A DNA stretch of 34,678 bases from Pirellulales bacterium. Lineage in GTDB: Bacteria > Planctomycetota > Planctomycetia > Pirellulales > Thermoguttaceae. The stretch is taken from contig JAFGPV010000095.1 of assembly GCA_016936015.1 (NCBI GenBank), forward strand, positions 1 to 34,678. Direction: 5' to 3'. Shown here one piece after another: positions 1 through 8,278 of the stretch (the first letter of the stretch is position 1; every line of letters starts with the position of its first letter). The position numbers and the translations under genes were made by a program. The notes beneath the pieces are model-generated. The model was given only the letters and a program-made list of their open reading frames with translations. It did no database searches and was not told where the DNA came from.

Positions 1-16
1 GGCGGCGGGAGCCGCC
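1..16 (-). terminator. Possible stem-loop after the GH10-like gene
   Basis: A 6-bp stem (GGCGGC/GCCGCC) with a 4-nt loop lies 2 nt downstream of the stop codon of the gene ending at 19. No T-tract is visible because the window ends here, so it could be an intrinsic terminator or the edge of another GC-rich palindromic repeat. Confidence 0.3.
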
Positions 17-18
17 TC

Positions 19-1485
19 CTACAGGAGCATTTTCTTTCGAACGGCAGCGAGGGTCCGCAGGGCGGGCTTGGGGTGGTTCTTTAGATCGAACAGGCCGGCG
101 TGGGGGAAATCGTGGGGGACGTCGTCGCGGAGCTGGTTCCAGAGGACGCCCTCGACGCCGGTCTTGACCAACAGCAGGGGAATATATCGCGCGGTCCAGG
201 CCCGTTGGACCGCGGGAGACCAGGCGTCCGGCGGGAGGACAATTTTCCGCCGGGCCAGCGGCTCTTCTCCCGCGGCGCCGGGGACGCAGAGCGCGATCCA
301 GAGCGGCAGGTCGAAGCCGCTCCAGACGTCGATCATCCGGCTGAACTCCGCCAAGTGGCGCGACGACGTCCCGCCGGGAGAATAGCCGACGTTGATTTCC
401 AGGACCAAACCGGACAGTTCCGCTCCCGTGCGGAGCAGGGCGTCGGCGAAATGCAGGGGTGGGAAGTCAACGTTCCGCCGGCTCATGTATTCCGCCCACG
501 GCTGATCGACGCACAGGGCGACGAAACCGCGGGGGTCCACGTCTTTGATCGTCTCGATCACCCGCAGCACGAGGCGGAATTTTTCCTCCTCGGATAGCCC
601 GAGGACTTCGGAGGAATTGACCCGGCCGGCGCACCGCCAGAGGTCCACCTGCCCGCGGTAGCGGGCGACGACCGCCCGGACGTAACCGGCGACGAACTCC
701 AGGAGGCTGTCGAAATCGTCCTCGAAGAGCGTCAGCCAGTCGGGCAGCGCGGGCGCATCGAGCACCGGGAGCGGACCGGCGATCACTTTCAAACCGTTGC
801 GGCGGCACCAGGCGATCTGGGCGTCGGGGACGGTGAAATCAAAATGGCCCTCGGCGGTCTCGACCGCCCGCCACGTCAGCGGGACGTTGGCCGCGTTGAA
901 ACTTTTCAGGAACCGCCGGGCCACGGCGTCGGGGAGGGGCGAATCGCCCAAGTCGGCCCCCAGGAAAGACGCCAGCTTGCCGCCCGACTTCGCGCGAATG
1001 GCAAACGCCTGATCGACGTACGCGGCGGCCAGTTGCTCGATGGCCTGGAGCGCCTCATGGAGGGCGGCCTCGGCGTGGAGCGCGGAGAGGGAAGGGTCGA
1101 ACTGCTGGACGGACGCCGCGGCCAGTTGTTGCGTGGCCTCGGCCGTCTTCTGCAGCGTTTCCTCCGACGCCTGCAGTCCGATCGCCTGCCACTCGAAAAG
1201 CTGCGTCCGGAGCTGGTTGACCAGGCCCCGGGCAAGCTCCAGCGGCAGGAGATACGGTTCCGCGGTTTCCATCAAGATGCCGGTCGAGAGCATCAACGGC
1301 CCATGGTCGGGGACGAACCACGGGAGGTGGAGACAGGCGGAATCGGCGACCGTCCGCCGCAGGACGAGCGTTGCCCGATCGTAGGACGCGCGGACCGGCC
1401 AGCCGACGCCGTCCAGACCGGTCAGATACGCCTGCCGGGCCTGCTGCTCCGTAAGCCGCTCCGCCGGCACGACGTGGAATTGCAT
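19..1485 (-). CDS. GH10-like (xylanase-fold) protein with altered catalytic site
   Basis: A 488-residue protein. Residues about 85-165 form a helical, Ala/Gln-rich stretch. From about residue 185 the sequence resembles the family 10 glycoside hydrolase TIM barrel: a FNAANVPLTWRAVE segment with following EGHFDF corresponds to the xylanase segment that precedes the active site, and WRNGLKVIAG-like spacing follows. The region equivalent to the GH10 acid/base motif WDVVNE reads WRCAGR (residues 283-288), so the usual catalytic Glu is Arg, while a Glu at the nucleophile position is kept (VLEI, E363). It may therefore be a non-hydrolytic or differently acting relative. No signal peptide is evident. 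I chose the ATG at 1485 because GGAG lies 7 nt upstream; an in-frame extension to 1605 would translate a palindromic repeat and is unlikely. It lies downstream of the GH106 gene on the same strand. The GH10-like fold is likely, the substrate is unknown. Confidence 0.75.
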   Translation of the reverse strand: MQFHVVPAERLTEQQARQAYLTGLDGVGWPVRASYDRATLVLRRTVADSACLHLPWFVPDHGPLMLSTGILMETAEPYLLPLELARGLVNQLRTQLFEWQAIGLQASEETLQKTAEATQQLAAASVQQFDPSLSALHAEAALHEALQAIEQLAAAYVDQAFAIRAKSGGKLASFLGADLGDSPLPDAVARRFLKSFNAANVPLTWRAVETAEGHFDFTVPDAQIAWCRRNGLKVIAGPLPVLDAPALPDWLTLFEDDFDSLLEFVAGYVRAVVARYRGQVDLWRCAGRVNSSEVLGLSEEEKFRLVLRVIETIKDVDPRGFVALCVDQPWAEYMSRRNVDFPPLHFADALLRTGAELSGLVLEINVGYSPGGTSSRHLAEFSRMIDVWSGFDLPLWIALCVPGAAGEEPLARRKIVLPPDAWSPAVQRAWTARYIPLLLVKTGVEGVLWNQLRDDVPHDFPHAGLFDLKNHPKPALRTLAAVRKKMLL

Positions 1486-1524
1486 CGGGGACGCTCCGGT
1501 GGGGGAAAGCGTGATATGTCCAGG

Positions 1525-1637
1525 ATCCCCTCTCCCTTTGGAAGAGGGGCAGGGGGTGAGGGCGTTGGGAAAACGTCTCTGCAAGGGATGCCAATCATCG
1601 ACCAATCGCCCTCACCCTCTCCCAAAGGGAGAGGGGA
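1525..1637. repeat. Inverted pair of CCCTCTCC palindromic elements
   Basis: Two copies of one element family in opposite orientation: 1525-1564 (TCCCCTCTCCC, loop TTTGG, then an A-rich version of the partner arm and GGGTGAGGG) and 1607-1637 (CCCTCACCC then CTCTCCC/GGGAGAG). About 42 bp separate them. The same element is found at 21415-21525, 24844-24876 and 34221-34317. Each copy can form a stem of about 7-10 bp. The pair fills the gap between the GH106 and GH10-like genes. Confidence 0.85.
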
Positions 1638-1648
1638 AGCAGTGTTTT

Positions 1649-4600
1649 TTATTCCACGGGCACTTGTTCCAAGGTTCGCAGCACGACCGGTCCGAGCAAT
1701 CCCGAGGGCAGCAGCGGCGAGTCTTTATACCATTGCTTCCAGGTGGTGAACGTCCGGCGCTCCGGCACGGGCCGGGATTCTCCCTTGAGGAACCACTCGG
1801 GCCATTTTTCCAGCCGGACGCCGTTCCACTGGCAGTCCTCGGGGAGTTGCTCGTCGCCGATGAGCCGGTTAGGCCAGAGGTTGGTGACGCGGACTTCCAA
1901 CTCGTTCTCTCCCGCCCGAGCCGCCTTGGTGACGTCCACGCGGAAAGGCGTTTTCCAGAGGATTCCCAAGTCCCGGCCGTTCAGCCGGACCTCGGCGATT
2001 TCTTTGACCCGGCCGAGGTCGAGCAGCAGCCTGCGGTTCTTGCCGAGACAGGCCGCCGGGACGTTGATGGTTTTGCGATAGGTTGCGGCGCCGGAGAAGT
2101 ACTTGATTCCCGCGTCCGGATGGTCGGACCAGGAGATCAGACGATCGAAGACGGCCCCGGCCGGCGCGCCGCGATCGGCGGGGAAAGTCACTTCCCAAGA
2201 TCCCGTTTGCTCCTCGGGATCGGGCAGCGCGTCGACGGTGACGGTCTTTTCCTTCCCCGACGCGGTGGTCAGGACGTAGCGGCCCGCCTTCGGGGCCAAT
2301 AATGAGAGCCGTCCGTCTTCGAGGAACAAACGCGGGCGGGGTTGCAGCAGGAGGGGATCGTCTTCGGGCGGTAATTGCAGAACTTCGTATTCCCGGAACG
2401 TGGCCGAATGCACTGCGCCGTCCAAGGCATATTCGACCTGCAATTCCTTGATCACGTTTACGGCCGGATCGCCGGCCAGGTCGTTGGAAACCGGCGCCGA
2501 CAGGCAGCCGTCCTTCACCCGAGCCGCGAGTTGCGAGGTGACGTCGACCTTGCCGCCGTCCGGCCGGGTGAAATCGCCGTAGACCGCGCGGCGGATCTCC
2601 AATTTGGGCACACGGAAGGCTGAATCCTCGCCGTCTTGTCGAGCGATTTTGACGATCGGATCGGCCGGCGGTGACGCCGCTTGACGGAAGACCACGAACA
2701 CGGAGCCTGCCGGCTCAAAATTCAGAGTCACGATCGTCCGCCCGTCTTCGACGCGCCACTGCGGCGCCGGCTGGATGCGGCCGGTCTCCGGGTCCCACAG
2801 TTCGGGCAGCCGGCCGGCGACGGGGAAGGCGCACTCCATCGTCTCGGGCAGGCGTTTCTGATTGGAGACGAAGTAAAGGTCCGCCCGCTGCGCGATGCGG
2901 TGGATGAACGCCGGCTGGCTCTCGGAGTGCAGCGCCGTACAATCGGGTTTTACGCCCAGCATGGCCAGGACTTCCTCGACGGGGCGGCCCGAGATGACGC
3001 GGCCTTTGCCCAGTTTGTGATCGCCGGGGGTCTCTCCCCAGACCTCGTCGGCGATTTTCCGCAACTGCTCGTCGCAGGCCGGGTAGTCGGACAGGCTCGG
3101 GGATTTCTCGGGCTTGGGGGCGAGGACGATCCCGCCGGCCCGGACCAATTCCCCCACCTTGCGGGCCAGCTTCGGCGTCATCCACGTCGTCTCCGGCAAC
3201 ACCAACATGCGGTAGCTGCCGCCGGCGGGCGTCGTGATCCGCCCGTCGTCGACCGACAACGAAGGGATCAAGTCCGTGCCCATCGCGTCGTAATCGTAGC
3301 CTTTGGCTTTTAGATCCGGCCGGTAGACGTTGCCGTTGGGGGACGCCTCGCCGCCGAAGAACAACACGTCGGCCGCGCAGCGTCCTTGTTGCAGGAGGTA
3401 TTGGGACCGGGCGAGATAGTCCATCCAAGGCCTGGACTGTTCCCACCACGTGTTGGTGCGTCCGAACCGGGTGCCCCACTGGCCCATCGTCATGCCGGGC
3501 GACACGTTCTTCCAGGGCTGATGCGCGTAGGTGTGGAAGATGAAGCGGTTCACCCCCATGCTCCACACGTAATCACCCTGAAGCTTGAGCGACCCGGGGT
3601 GATTGAGCCATCTGCCGTTGGCGGGTGCGGCGGTGAACGATTCCGCGCCGATGTAGCGGATGCCGTGCGTATGTCCGATCGAGGCGGCCAATTTGACCGA
3701 ATTCGAAATGTCGTTGAAATTGCTGCTGACCCAGAATTCGCCCATGACGACGTCGGCCGTGGCGCCGGCCTGGAGGCACTCGAAGGGGCCGTCGTAGGGT
3801 TCGAAGGAGGCCTGCAGGCCGTGTTGGCGGCAAAGCTCGCTGAAGCGGCCGTAATAATTCTCGGCGAACAGGTCGCCGATCGTCCGCCGGAAATCCCAGA
3901 GAAACCGCTCGGTGACCTCGCCGCCGTCCACGTAGCGGCCGCTGAGGACCGGCAGGAACGGAAGCGGATCGTAGCCGCAGCGCCGGATGAATTCCTCGCG
4001 GAACCGCGGCGTCCAGTTGTTGTCGCCGACTTCGTAGCTGTCGATCAGGCAGTTATTCAGCGACTTGCCCGCCAGCGGGCCGAGATGCTTCAGGATCGGC
4101 TCGATGCCGCCGGCCCAGTGGGCGTCCATCGCCTCCCGGCTCAGCTTGTCGCACTCCAGGCCCGTCCCCGACGGGGGCGCCGGATGGTTCGTCTTGCCGG
4201 TCGGCGTGTGGCCGATGCGGAGGATCGTCCAATTGCCCTCGGGAACCTCCCAGGTCAACTTGCCGTCGGTCCCCATGCGCGAAGTCAGATCAATGATCTC
4301 CTTGCGGGCCACTACCGCCGCCGCGGGGATCTCCTTCGGATCGGGATTCATCCCGTATTGGTATTCGAATCCCATCAGGGCCTTCTGGGCCAATCCCTCG
4401 ATGGAGACCTTCCGGGACGGTGTGGGAAAGGCCAACACGGCGATGTCGCGGTAAAAATCCGCATTCGTCGCCGGCTGCGGCAGCGCGGCGTCGAAACGGC
4501 TGGGACCCTGGGCCTGAGTTTCGCTGATCACCACCGTCTGCATGGCGTGTTCAGGCTTGATCCACGGGCCGCCGCTGTTGGACCAGCCGGGGCAGTTCAT

Positions 4601-4972
4601 AATGCAAAGTTCCAGCCCCAGCCGATCGGCCTCCGCGGCGGTGTGGCGGACCAGATCCAGCCATTGGGGACTCATGACGGCGACCGGGCCTTCGGGAATC
4701 CCCTCGCTGACGTTGAAAAGCTGGAAGCCGCCGATTCCGGCCCTCTGCATCGACTCCAAATCGGCGGTGATGCCTTCCTTCGTCACGTTGCCGTTGAGCC
4801 AGTGCCACCAGGTGTGCGGCCGAGCGGAGTCGGGGGGCGAGGCGAAATTCCGCGCCATGGCGTCGCCCGGTTCCGCCGCCGCGGCGGCCGAGAGGAGGCC
4901 CGCCAAAAAACACAAACCCAATCCCAGGACAAGCATCCGTTTCGTCGCACGCCGCGTTTTTTTTCGTATCAT
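1649..4972 (-). CDS. GH106-type glycoside hydrolase (alpha-L-rhamnosidase-like), exported
   Basis: A 1107-residue protein with a basic N-terminus and hydrophobic core ending in AAAAAEP (about residues 1-34), which is a signal peptide. The mature start contains FASPPDSARPHTWWHWLNG (about 43-61), the hallmark opening of the GH106 family, followed by the TIM-barrel part with WSNSGGPWIKPE and ESFTAAP segments. The C-terminal part (about 930-1090) looks like a galactose-binding beta-sandwich (RVKEIAEVRLNGRDLGILW, then TNLWPNRLIGDEQ), as in GH2-type sugar-binding domains. Known GH106 members remove terminal L-rhamnose from plant or algal polysaccharides; the exact substrate here is inferred only. 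ATG at 4972 is preceded by AAAGG and by a good promoter. It is probably periplasmic or cell-surface, fitting a polysaccharide-degrading planctomycete. Confidence 0.88.
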   Translation of the reverse strand: MIRKKTRRATKRMLVLGLGLCFLAGLLSAAAAAEPGDAMARNFASPPDSARPHTWWHWLNGNVTKEGITADLESMQRAGIGGFQLFNVSEGIPEGPVAVMSPQWLDLVRHTAAEADRLGLELCIMNCPGWSNSGGPWIKPEHAMQTVVISETQAQGPSRFDAALPQPATNADFYRDIAVLAFPTPSRKVSIEGLAQKALMGFEYQYGMNPDPKEIPAAAVVARKEIIDLTSRMGTDGKLTWEVPEGNWTILRIGHTPTGKTNHPAPPSGTGLECDKLSREAMDAHWAGGIEPILKHLGPLAGKSLNNCLIDSYEVGDNNWTPRFREEFIRRCGYDPLPFLPVLSGRYVDGGEVTERFLWDFRRTIGDLFAENYYGRFSELCRQHGLQASFEPYDGPFECLQAGATADVVMGEFWVSSNFNDISNSVKLAASIGHTHGIRYIGAESFTAAPANGRWLNHPGSLKLQGDYVWSMGVNRFIFHTYAHQPWKNVSPGMTMGQWGTRFGRTNTWWEQSRPWMDYLARSQYLLQQGRCAADVLFFGGEASPNGNVYRPDLKAKGYDYDAMGTDLIPSLSVDDGRITTPAGGSYRMLVLPETTWMTPKLARKVGELVRAGGIVLAPKPEKSPSLSDYPACDEQLRKIADEVWGETPGDHKLGKGRVISGRPVEEVLAMLGVKPDCTALHSESQPAFIHRIAQRADLYFVSNQKRLPETMECAFPVAGRLPELWDPETGRIQPAPQWRVEDGRTIVTLNFEPAGSVFVVFRQAASPPADPIVKIARQDGEDSAFRVPKLEIRRAVYGDFTRPDGGKVDVTSQLAARVKDGCLSAPVSNDLAGDPAVNVIKELQVEYALDGAVHSATFREYEVLQLPPEDDPLLLQPRPRLFLEDGRLSLLAPKAGRYVLTTASGKEKTVTVDALPDPEEQTGSWEVTFPADRGAPAGAVFDRLISWSDHPDAGIKYFSGAATYRKTINVPAACLGKNRRLLLDLGRVKEIAEVRLNGRDLGILWKTPFRVDVTKAARAGENELEVRVTNLWPNRLIGDEQLPEDCQWNGVRLEKWPEWFLKGESRPVPERRTFTTWKQWYKDSPLLPSGLLGPVVLRTLEQVPVE

Positions 4973-5017
4973 CGTTGCACCTTTCGGAGTCGGGGAGGGT
5001 GATGTCCGGTTTCAATC

Positions 5018-5046
5018 AGTATATCGGAGCCGGCCCTTCGCGACAA
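5018..5046 (-). promoter_or_regulatory. Sigma70-like promoter of the GH106 gene
   Basis: Read on the minus strand, TTGTCG (5046-5041), a 17-nt spacer and TATACT (5023-5018) match the sigma70 consensus at 4/6 and 5/6 positions. The predicted start is near 5011, leaving a leader of about 38 nt before the ATG at 4972. The rest of 4973-5161 lies between divergent genes; no convincing purC promoter was seen in it. Confidence 0.55.
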
Positions 5047-5161
5047 TTGACGACGCCCCTAGGCAATCCGGTGGACAACCGGTAAGATAAAAAGCGATAA
5101 GTTCGCACATCGTGCACAGTTTTCAAACTCCCAACCAACGATCCACGAATCCCCAAATTCC

Positions 5162-6052
5162 ATGACGACGATCGTCCGCGAAACCGCGTTGCCCGGCCTG
5201 CGGGTCCGGCGGGGGAAAGTCCGCGACGTCTACGATCTGGGCAACCGCGTGCTGCTGGTCGGCACCGATCGGCTGAGCGCGTTCGACTGGGTCCTGCCGG
5301 GCGGCATTCCCGACAAGGGCAAGGTCCTCACGCAGATCTCCGACTTCTGGTTCTCCAGGCTGAACACCCCCAACCATCGGATCACCACCGACGTGCGGGC
5401 CATGGATCTGCCGCCGGAAGTGGACCGGAAGGAACTGGCCGGCCGGACGATGCTCTGCCGGAAGACGGAGGTCGTGCCCATCGAGTGCGTGGTGCGGGGC
5501 TACCTGGCCGGCTCGGGTTGGAGCGAGTATCAAAAAAGCGGGACGGTCTGCGGAATCTCCCTACCGCCCGGCCTGACGGAAAGCGCCCGACTGCCGGAAC
5601 CGATCTTCACCCCGGCCACGAAAGCGGAAACCGGCCACGATGAAAACATCTCGTTCGAGCAAATGGTGGAAGCGGTCGGCCGGGAGACGGCCGAGGAACT
5701 CCGCCGCCGGAGCCTGGCCGTCTTCCAACGCGGCGCCGCCTACGCGCTGGAAAAGGGAATTATTATCGCCGACACGAAGTTCGAGTTCGGGCGGATCGAC
5801 GGCGAGCTGATCCTGATCGACGAAGTGCTGACGCCCGACAGTTCACGGTTCTGGCCCGCCGATCAGTACGTTCCGGGGCGAAGCCAACCCTCGTTCGACA
5901 AGCAATTCGTCCGCGACTGGCTGGTGGCCTCCCGCTGGGACAAGAACAGCCCCCCGCCGACGCTGCCGGAGGAGGTAGTCCTCAAGACGCGGGAGAAATA
6001 CATCGAGGCGTACCAGCGGCTGACGGGAACGCGGTTCGCGTCCTCGGATTGA
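5162..6052 (+). CDS. purC: Phosphoribosylaminoimidazole-succinocarboxamide synthase
   Basis: A 296-residue SAICAR synthetase, which joins CAIR and aspartate with ATP in step 8 of purine synthesis in the cytoplasm. Family signatures are clear: [12 protein letters not shown] near the N-terminus, the [15 protein letters not shown] segment, [20 protein letters not shown], and [16 protein letters not shown] before the C-terminus. The length is that of the longer (about 300 residue, yeast Ade1-like) subfamily rather than the 237-residue E. coli form. ATG at 5162 is the first start that keeps the conserved N-terminus; no strong Shine-Dalgarno sequence precedes it. It stands alone, with no other pur genes nearby. 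Its 3' end overlaps antisense with a possible small ORF. Confidence 0.97.
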   Translation: MTTIVRETALPGLRVRRGKVRDVYDLGNRVLLVGTDRLSAFDWVLPGGIPDKGKVLTQISDFWFSRLNTPNHRITTDVRAMDLPPEVDRKELAGRTMLCRKTEVVPIECVVRGYLAGSGWSEYQKSGTVCGISLPPGLTESARLPEPIFTPATKAETGHDENISFEQMVEAVGRETAEELRRRSLAVFQRGAAYALEKGIIIADTKFEFGRIDGELILIDEVLTPDSSRFWPADQYVPGRSQPSFDKQFVRDWLVASRWDKNSPPPTLPEEVVLKTREKYIEAYQRLTGTRFASSD

Positions 6053-6296
6053 CCAGCAGCGTGCCGCCGACCACGCCGGCAAGCTGCACCGCCGCGGCCC
6101 AGAGGGGATGCACGGGAGGCGGTTGACGCTGGGCGGGCGTCGTCCAGGACGTGCACGTCTCCCAACCGGCGGCCGTCCGACGCCAAGGCCCCAGGGGATC
6201 GGGAGCGCGGCAGCAGACCGGCCGAGATCCCGGCAGCACGCAGGCCAGCCATCCCAAGGTCCCGAGGAGCAGGATCAGCCAAACCACCCGGCGCAC
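5982..6296 (-). CDS. Possible small two-helix membrane protein
   Basis: A reading frame of 104 residues from a GTG at 6296, preceded by GAAAGGCG at suitable spacing; an ATG at 6425 would extend it by 43 residues through a stem-loop. It begins with a basic pair and a hydrophobic helix ([20 protein letters not shown], about residues 4-23, containing a lipobox-like LGWLAC), and a second hydrophobic stretch, [19 protein letters not shown], lies near residues 66-84. No homology is recognised. The last 71 bp overlap purC in antisense. The hydrophobic pattern argues for a real gene, the overlap argues against, so confidence is limited. It is the only candidate in the 576-bp gap between purC and the HDOD gene. 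Confidence 0.4.
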   Translation of the reverse strand: MRRVVWLILLLGTLGWLACVLPGSRPVCCRAPDPLGPWRRTAAGWETCTSWTTPAQRQPPPVHPLWAAAVQLAGVVGGTLLVNPRTRTAFPSAAGTPRCISPAS

Positions 6297-6326
6297 GGCA
6301 ATCGCCTTTCGGAAAAAGAAGGACTG

Positions 6327-6354
6327 TTGCCCCTTGGCAGGACACAAGGGGCAA
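6327..6354. other. Perfect 9-bp stem-loop
   Basis: TTGCCCCTT and AAGGGGCAA pair perfectly around a 10-nt loop. It lies 30 bp upstream of the GTG proposed for the small membrane ORF, so on the minus strand it would be in its leader. No T-tract follows on either strand. Function is unknown. Confidence 0.5.
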
Positions 6355-6628
6355 TCTTCGGGCCAAAGCGCCGGCCGGTCGAAACCGTTTCTGCAAGTCC
6401 TGAAATCCAGGGAGATTTCCTCCATGTCCCGCCGGGAATTCCACGTTCCCCCGTTGCCAAAACGCCTCTTTCCGGGCGGAAGGAACGTTGCGGAAAGGCA
6501 TCAAGAGAATCCCGCTTGCCCGCCGAGAACTTGTGGCCTAAATTTCAGAGAGAGGAGGGAGTCTTGATCTTGTATTGGGGTAGAAGCTGCCCCCGAGGCC
6601 AGCCACCACCTCTCGAAGCGGGGAATAT

Positions 6629-7558
6629 ATGACGCTCACGATGAACGGTTCTGCCCCGAAGTTGAATCTCCAAAAACTGATCACCGGCACGCAACTTCCC
6701 GCGCTGCCGCAAAGCGCCATTCGGCTGCTGGAGCTGTCGCAGGATCCGGCCAACGGACCGTCGGAGTTCGCCGTGCCGATCGAGGCGGATCCCGGCCTGA
6801 CCGGCCAGGTGCTGCGGTTCGTGAATTCGTCCTATTTCGGCTTTTCGCGGGAAATCTCCAGCGTGAAGATGGCCATCATCCTGGTGGGCATCCGCACGAT
6901 CAAGAATTTCTCACTCTGGAGCGCGGTCTTCAGCCTGATGCCCAATCCCCGCTGCGGTCCCTTCGAGCTGAAGAGCCTCTGGCAGGATTCGCTGCGTCGG
7001 GCGTTGTTCGCCCGGACGATGGCCCGGCTGCTGGGCGTCAAGGAGCCGGAAGAGGCCTTCGCCGCCGCGCTGCTGCAAGACATGGCGGTGCCGCTGCTGG
7101 CCAAGGAGGCCCCGCAGCAATACGCCACGCTGCTTAACGCCCGGCAACAGGGGCACGCCCGCCTTTCGTCGCTGGAAGAAGAGACCTTCGGCTGGTCGCA
7201 CGCCGCAGCGGCCGGCAGCATGGCCCGGCAGTGGAATCTGCCGGAGTCCTTCGCCGAGATGATCGAGAGCCATCCGGCCGTCCGACAGTTGGCCGAACAG
7301 CCGGCTAACAACGCCGAGAAGCTGGCCGTGGCGCTCTCGGCCCTCCTGCCCACCCTGGCCGATCCGACGTGGGTGGAATGCGGACCATTTGAAGAATATT
7401 ACGAAGAAATCGCCCCGGCGGGACACCCGAACGTCCCGCAACTGCTCGAACAGATCGACCGCGAATTCGCCAGCTTCGCCCCCGTGCTGAAACTCAGCCT
7501 TCCCGCCAAGTCGTTGGTGGACTGCTATCGGGAAGTCGCCGCCGCGGCAACCGCCTGA
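6629..7558 (+). CDS. HDOD domain protein
   Basis: A 309-residue protein whose residues about 15-215 match the HDOD (HD-related output domain) family: LPALPQSAIRLLELSQDP, the VLRFVNSSYFGFSREISSVKMAI segment (read in two parts) and the VGIRTIKNFSLWSAVFS helix. HDOD proteins are signalling outputs in two-component and cyclic-nucleotide networks; most lack phosphodiesterase activity. No receiver, GGDEF or kinase domain is fused to it. The start ATG at 6629 has GGGGA 6 nt upstream; a second ATG 12 nt on is possible. About 200 bp upstream contain no gene. The next gene on the same strand, a TPR protein, is about 200 bp away and has its own promoter-like site, so co-transcription is uncertain. The signal and target are unknown. 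Confidence 0.9.
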   Translation: MTLTMNGSAPKLNLQKLITGTQLPALPQSAIRLLELSQDPANGPSEFAVPIEADPGLTGQVLRFVNSSYFGFSREISSVKMAIILVGIRTIKNFSLWSAVFSLMPNPRCGPFELKSLWQDSLRRALFARTMARLLGVKEPEEAFAAALLQDMAVPLLAKEAPQQYATLLNARQQGHARLSSLEEETFGWSHAAAAGSMARQWNLPESFAEMIESHPAVRQLAEQPANNAEKLAVALSALLPTLADPTWVECGPFEEYYEEIAPAGHPNVPQLLEQIDREFASFAPVLKLSLPAKSLVDCYREVAAAATA

Positions 7559-7689
7559 GCCTCGAATCCTTTTTTCCGGTCTTCCGCCTCGATTCTATCG
7601 GGACGATTGTCCCTCTTTTGCGGCAAGCCTGCGCCGTGTCCGTTAAGGATTGTCGTTTCCGTACTTAGAACATGAATTCAACGAATGTT

Positions 7690-7719
7690 TTGGTTTTTTC
7701 CGATGAAGTGCTTTAGAAT
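7690..7719 (+). promoter_or_regulatory. Possible promoter of the TPR gene
   Basis: TTGGTT (7690-7695), an 18-nt spacer and TAGAAT (7714-7719) form a plausible sigma70-type promoter. The -10 box fits 5/6, the -35 box only its TTG. The predicted leader is about 30 nt before the GTG at 7757. Confidence 0.35.
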
Positions 7720-7756
7720 AGGAATGGACGGGCCGGTATTGTAAGGAGTCCTCCCC

Positions 7757-8278
7757 GTGAGCGCTCACAATCGAATCCGCCGCAACAAATTACAACGCGA
7801 AGCCGAAGGTTATTTGGAACTCGGCCTGGCGGAGCATGCGTTGGCCGCCCTCTCGCGGATCGGCGATCCGACGATGCTGGATGCCCACGCCCTCTACCTC
7901 TGGGGGGAATCGCTCCGCACCTTGGATCGTTACGAAGAGGCCCTGGTCCCGCTCAGCCGCGCGGTGACCGCCTCGCCCGCCGACATTCAAATCCGACTGG
8001 CCCTGGGCTGGTGCTACAAACGCACCGGGAAGATCCACTTGGCCATCGAAGCCCTGGAAGGCGCCTTGGCCTCCGAGCCAGACGAACCCCTTTTGCGCTA
8101 CAACCTGGCCTGTTATTGCAGTCTTTCGGGCCAGAAACAACGGGCCTTGCGCTACCTCTCCCAGGCCCTGACGCTGGCGCCGGGCTATCGCCATCTGATC
8201 GACGACGAGACGGATTTCGATCCGCTCCGCGACGATCCCGATTTTCAAGCCCTCTGCCACCGCGTGCAGGACTGCTAG
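7757..8278 (+). CDS. Tetratricopeptide-repeat protein
   Basis: A 173-residue soluble protein made of TPR-like helical pairs: AEGYLELGLAEHALAALSRI, ALYLWGESLRTLDRYEEALV, QIRLALGWCYKRTGKIHLAI and RYNLACYCSLSGQKQRALRY. The C-terminal DDETDFDPLRDDPDFQAL segment is the common ending of TPR proteins in this phylum. No signal peptide or enzyme domain is present, so it is probably an adaptor; its partner is unknown. The GTG start at 7757 is chosen because AAGGAG sits 8 nt upstream and no ATG fits. Its stop codon shares the tetramer CTAG with the stop of the convergent barrel gene. Confidence 0.88.
   Translation: MSAHNRIRRNKLQREAEGYLELGLAEHALAALSRIGDPTMLDAHALYLWGESLRTLDRYEEALVPLSRAVTASPADIQIRLALGWCYKRTGKIHLAIEALEGALASEPDEPLLRYNLACYCSLSGQKQRALRYLSQALTLAPGYRHLIDDETDFDPLRDDPDFQALCHRVQDC

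Noticed and set aside
1486-1605. 40-codon N-terminal extension of the GH10-like gene
   Set aside because: It would translate a palindromic repeat, and GGAG before the ATG at 1485 supports the shorter form.
3386-5002. Long open frame of about 538 codons on the plus strand opposite the GH106 gene
   Set aside because: Its translation is Arg/Gly/Asp-rich with no recognisable domain, and it is the shadow of a clear family protein on the other strand.
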